64,000 nt of DNA, taken from contig JACDQD010000011.1 of the NCBI GenBank assembly GCA_019843655.1, forward strand, positions 10,210,604-10,274,603, in the 5' to 3' direction. Positions 61,343-64,000 of this stretch are shown here, piece by piece (position 1 is the first letter of the stretch; each line of letters begins with the position of its first letter). The position numbers were made by a program, and so were the translations under genes. This stretch comes from Lethocerus indicus. Its lineage: Eukaryota > Arthropoda > Insecta > Hemiptera > Belostomatidae. The notes beneath the pieces are model-generated. The model was not told the origin of the DNA. It saw only the letters and a program-made list of their open reading frames with translations, and searched no databases.

Positions 61343-61539
61343 CCCTAGATTTGTTGTATTTCTGTCTCCTCTCGCTGGTTTGGTCTTTTGCTAGACCGGT
61401 TTCGGCTGCTCGCCATCTATGGGCACTTTGACCGAAAGCGGTCTAACAAAAGACCAAACCAGTGAGAGGAGACAGAAACACGACAAATCTACGGTATTCC
61501 AACCCCTCGCAGGCCACAAAACAGGTATGTTAAACTAGG
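61343..61539. mobile_element. Complete small foldback element with 9-bp target duplication
   Basis: A 197-bp element whose arms form a long stem: TTTCTGTCTCCTCTCGCTGG, then TTTGGTCTTTTG, pair with their complements at about 61450-61485, with a loop of under 40 bases. It begins CCCTAGATTT and ends ACTAGG, and is flanked by perfect AGTATGATA repeats at 61334-61342 and 61540-61548. The right arm carries an extra tail with GCCACAAAACAGGTAT, also seen at 20570 and 25040. No coding capacity, so it depends on an enzyme elsewhere. Confidence 0.9.
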
Positions 61540-64000
61540 AGTATGATAGGTCGACACAGGTAGTGAATTTACTTTTCAAATTTCTCTTTTAATTCTTTCA
61601 AATTTCTGCCTCGTTTGTACGATCGCGGATTGGTATTCAGCGCGACGTTCAGGTTATTATTATGCAATTATCGATGACTTATTCCCAGCCAGGTAGGAGC
61701 CTACAACGAGACATTGCCTGCCCGTGTTAACTCGACCGTTAAAGTTTCAACACGGTTACGGCGGCGACTTTCTCGCTTTAACCGCGACGTTTTTCACACT
61801 AAAAAGCAGCCAACAGATATTTTACATCATTGTTTCCCTTTCTGTTATTTAAATATTATAATTTAGTCATTTACATTAAAGCTTTTTTGAACTAACATAA
61901 AAGCACCCAACAGATATACATTAATGTTTCCCTTTCTCAAATATTTTTAGCATGAGCTAATCGCTTTATCATAAAAGCAATATCTAATAACACGGACAGA
62001 TTGAACACAAAACACGAAACAGGATTTGGTTCTATGCCGGAGCCAGTCGAGCTCTATACACTCTGAATTACTATTTAATTATTTCATGATTAGTTTTATA
62101 TTCAAATTTATTTTCGAGGAGAGTATCGAATATTTTGATCATTCCAACGGTTAGACCGGAATACAAAAATCGCGCTGACGTTTGACTCAAATCTGTTTAA
62201 TCTGCTATTCGAAATGATATCACCGATAAATGCGTTGGGCGCATCATTCATTATGAGATTATAAAGGTTTAATTAACTTTGCGAAGGAAGTAAGAAATTC
62301 TTGAAATGGCTTTCATGTTTTTAAGCTTATTGTGAGCTTATGCTCTTGTGATTTCAGATAATCACAAGAAAATGAAAATAATAAGTTTCATAACTCGGCT
62401 TCTTTTTTTGCTGAGTAGGCATTTCCTAAGAAGCGTCATTCATTCGTCATATAGAAACAAAATTTAATTTATGTAGTTATTACATAGATCAGTTATTTAA
62501 AACCAACGATATTCTGAATTCAAGTATATTTAACTGGGAAGGATCGCAATGATTGAATTTTACACCAAAAAATAAATGAAATATGCATTAATCTAAGTCG
62601 ATTACGTGTTTCAATGAGGGCCTAAATATACAAGAAACCTTTAACGTTTGACGACATAATTGAAGATATAATCAACCGTATTAGGTAGTTAAAATATAAA
62701 CATTACTTTTTATCTTATAACAGGTAAAAGTTTTAATAGGACCTGCTCAGTTTCATGTAATTGTTGATAACATTCGCCAATTAAAAGTCTCCCCAAGGCA
62801 TTTTACTCTGCCGGAGCGCGCATTCATTACACTGTTTCATTTCCCTACATTGTTGCCAACTGTACTAAAGCGTAAAGTTCAAATTGTGATGGACTTGAGC
62901 TGAGTGAACCACAGCCAGGGGAGGAGGCTCTGCACCTTTAACTTGTCTTTATTCCGATTTGAGAGTTGTATTCCGGTTAATTTTCTAGGTTTCGGCGAGT
63001 CGGCTCGGCGGTAATTAGATTATCGGCTTAGTCAATTAAGTAATTATACTACTAAAAGGCCTATTTATTCAATTTGACAAATTCGTAGAAAATGACAAGA
63101 AAAAGATATCTGCTTATTAAAAAAATGGAACAAGTTTCTTGGGGATTGAAGGAAGGAAAAAATTAGAGAGGAAATATATGAAACAATAATTCATATGAAA
63201 ATTATACTCAGACCTTTACGTTCACATTTCTTTATCGCATACTGGAAATAGAGATATTTAATCCGTTACGTAGATGCCAACCTAGGGCTTAATATTTTGG
63301 ATAGGAGTACTTCCTAATCGATACAAATTAAAGTCTTTTAGTACATAAGTGTAGCTTTATTATACTATTTTGAAGGCGATAAATAGTCATAAATAAGACT
63401 AGGATTATTATCGTTAGTATTACTCAGTACAGGGTCACGTGACGGTGTCGACGACTCCAGATGAGGCTGCCGCATTAAAGAAAAACTTCCTCCGGGTACA
63501 GAGAAGTGTATCAGACAAGTGTTAACTGGAAGAAATCCACTTAGCGGCTCCCCTATAAACAGAGGGGCTCAAGGACTAAAACAAACAATTACAGTTTTGG
63601 AAACAAAGCTACATAAATTGGAGTACTCATTAGTAGCGCTAATGATGACGAAGAATTACAACCCGTCGAGTCCCCGCGGAGAGTTGAAGTTTGGCTCGGG
63701 TCGATAGCGACGGGAGGCCGGAATTTCGGAAATTCTACAGAAAGTTTGAAGGCGATTTATACGATTTTAAAGCGTTCTTTATTTGTATAGAACTGTTCTT
63801 TACATCAGACTGTCAGTAAAGACGCATACGAGTAGGGTAATACACTTATCTCATTTTATAACTCTATCCCTCAGTATCCGAACTTACAAAAATATTTACG
63901 CTAATCTAGATCTCCGGAACTCAGTTAAAGAAGCTCACTCACACTGTTAAAAATTGAAATTAGCCCGACTCCTCGGAACGGAGCATGTTAACACGAGACT
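61540..64000. other. Spacer with no supportable gene
   Basis: AT-rich sequence after the foldback element. Apart from the short duplication at 61801-61945 I see no repeat, RNA gene or exon. The last open frame (63519-63707) has no recognisable protein character. Confidence 0.5.
61801..61945. repeat. Imperfect short tandem duplication
   Basis: AAAAGCAGCCAACAGATAT followed by TGTTTCCCTTTCT recurs about 96 bp later as AAAAGCACCCAACAGATAT and TGTTTCCCTTTCT. Confidence 0.75.

Overview
This window looks like nuclear DNA from an arthropod, most likely an insect. The evidence is two spliced protein genes with GT-AG introns, AT-rich introns and spacers, Jockey-type non-LTR retrotransposon fragments, foldback/MITE-like repeats and long TA microsatellites. 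I cannot name a species. Only two genes are well supported; together their introns and exons cover about 17 kb, and most of the rest is non-coding spacer with decayed repeats.

Layout. 1-9127: spacer with one Jockey 3' fragment (2418-2940). 9128-9645: tandem array of a 23-bp GATC-rich unit. 9780-10125: GA/CT-rich block with a TCAGT initiator-like site, a possible + strand promoter. 10126-19514: spacer. 19779-26480 (+): nine coding exons of an SLC16 monocarboxylate transporter of 695 residues. Its introns carry Jockey fragments, two foldback elements, a tandem duplication and an antisense copy of its own exon 7. 28055-28483: head-to-head MITE-like pair between the two convergent genes. 31316-41297 (-): the calmodulin gene. 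Its canonical protein is 149 codons, built from an ATG-only first exon, two EF-hand exons and a 29-bp last exon. A second terminal exon at 33100-33227 would replace the last nine residues with a 42-residue charged tail. 41298-41664: GC-rich calmodulin leader and promoter with TATA and CRE-like sites. 41665-64000: spacer with simple repeats, G-rich tracts, one possible secretory first exon (49302-49408), a minus-strand Jockey fragment (56070-56650) and a complete small foldback element (61343-61539).

How the parts relate. The transporter and calmodulin genes are convergent and there is no sign of shared function. Two points stand out. First, calmodulin appears able to make an isoform with an altered EF-hand 4 and a new C-terminal tail. 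Second, a foldback transposon seems to have captured part of the transporter's intron 6 and exon 7 and re-inserted it, inverted, into intron 1 of the same gene. It is flanked by a 9-bp target duplication, and a related empty site lies about 3 kb upstream.
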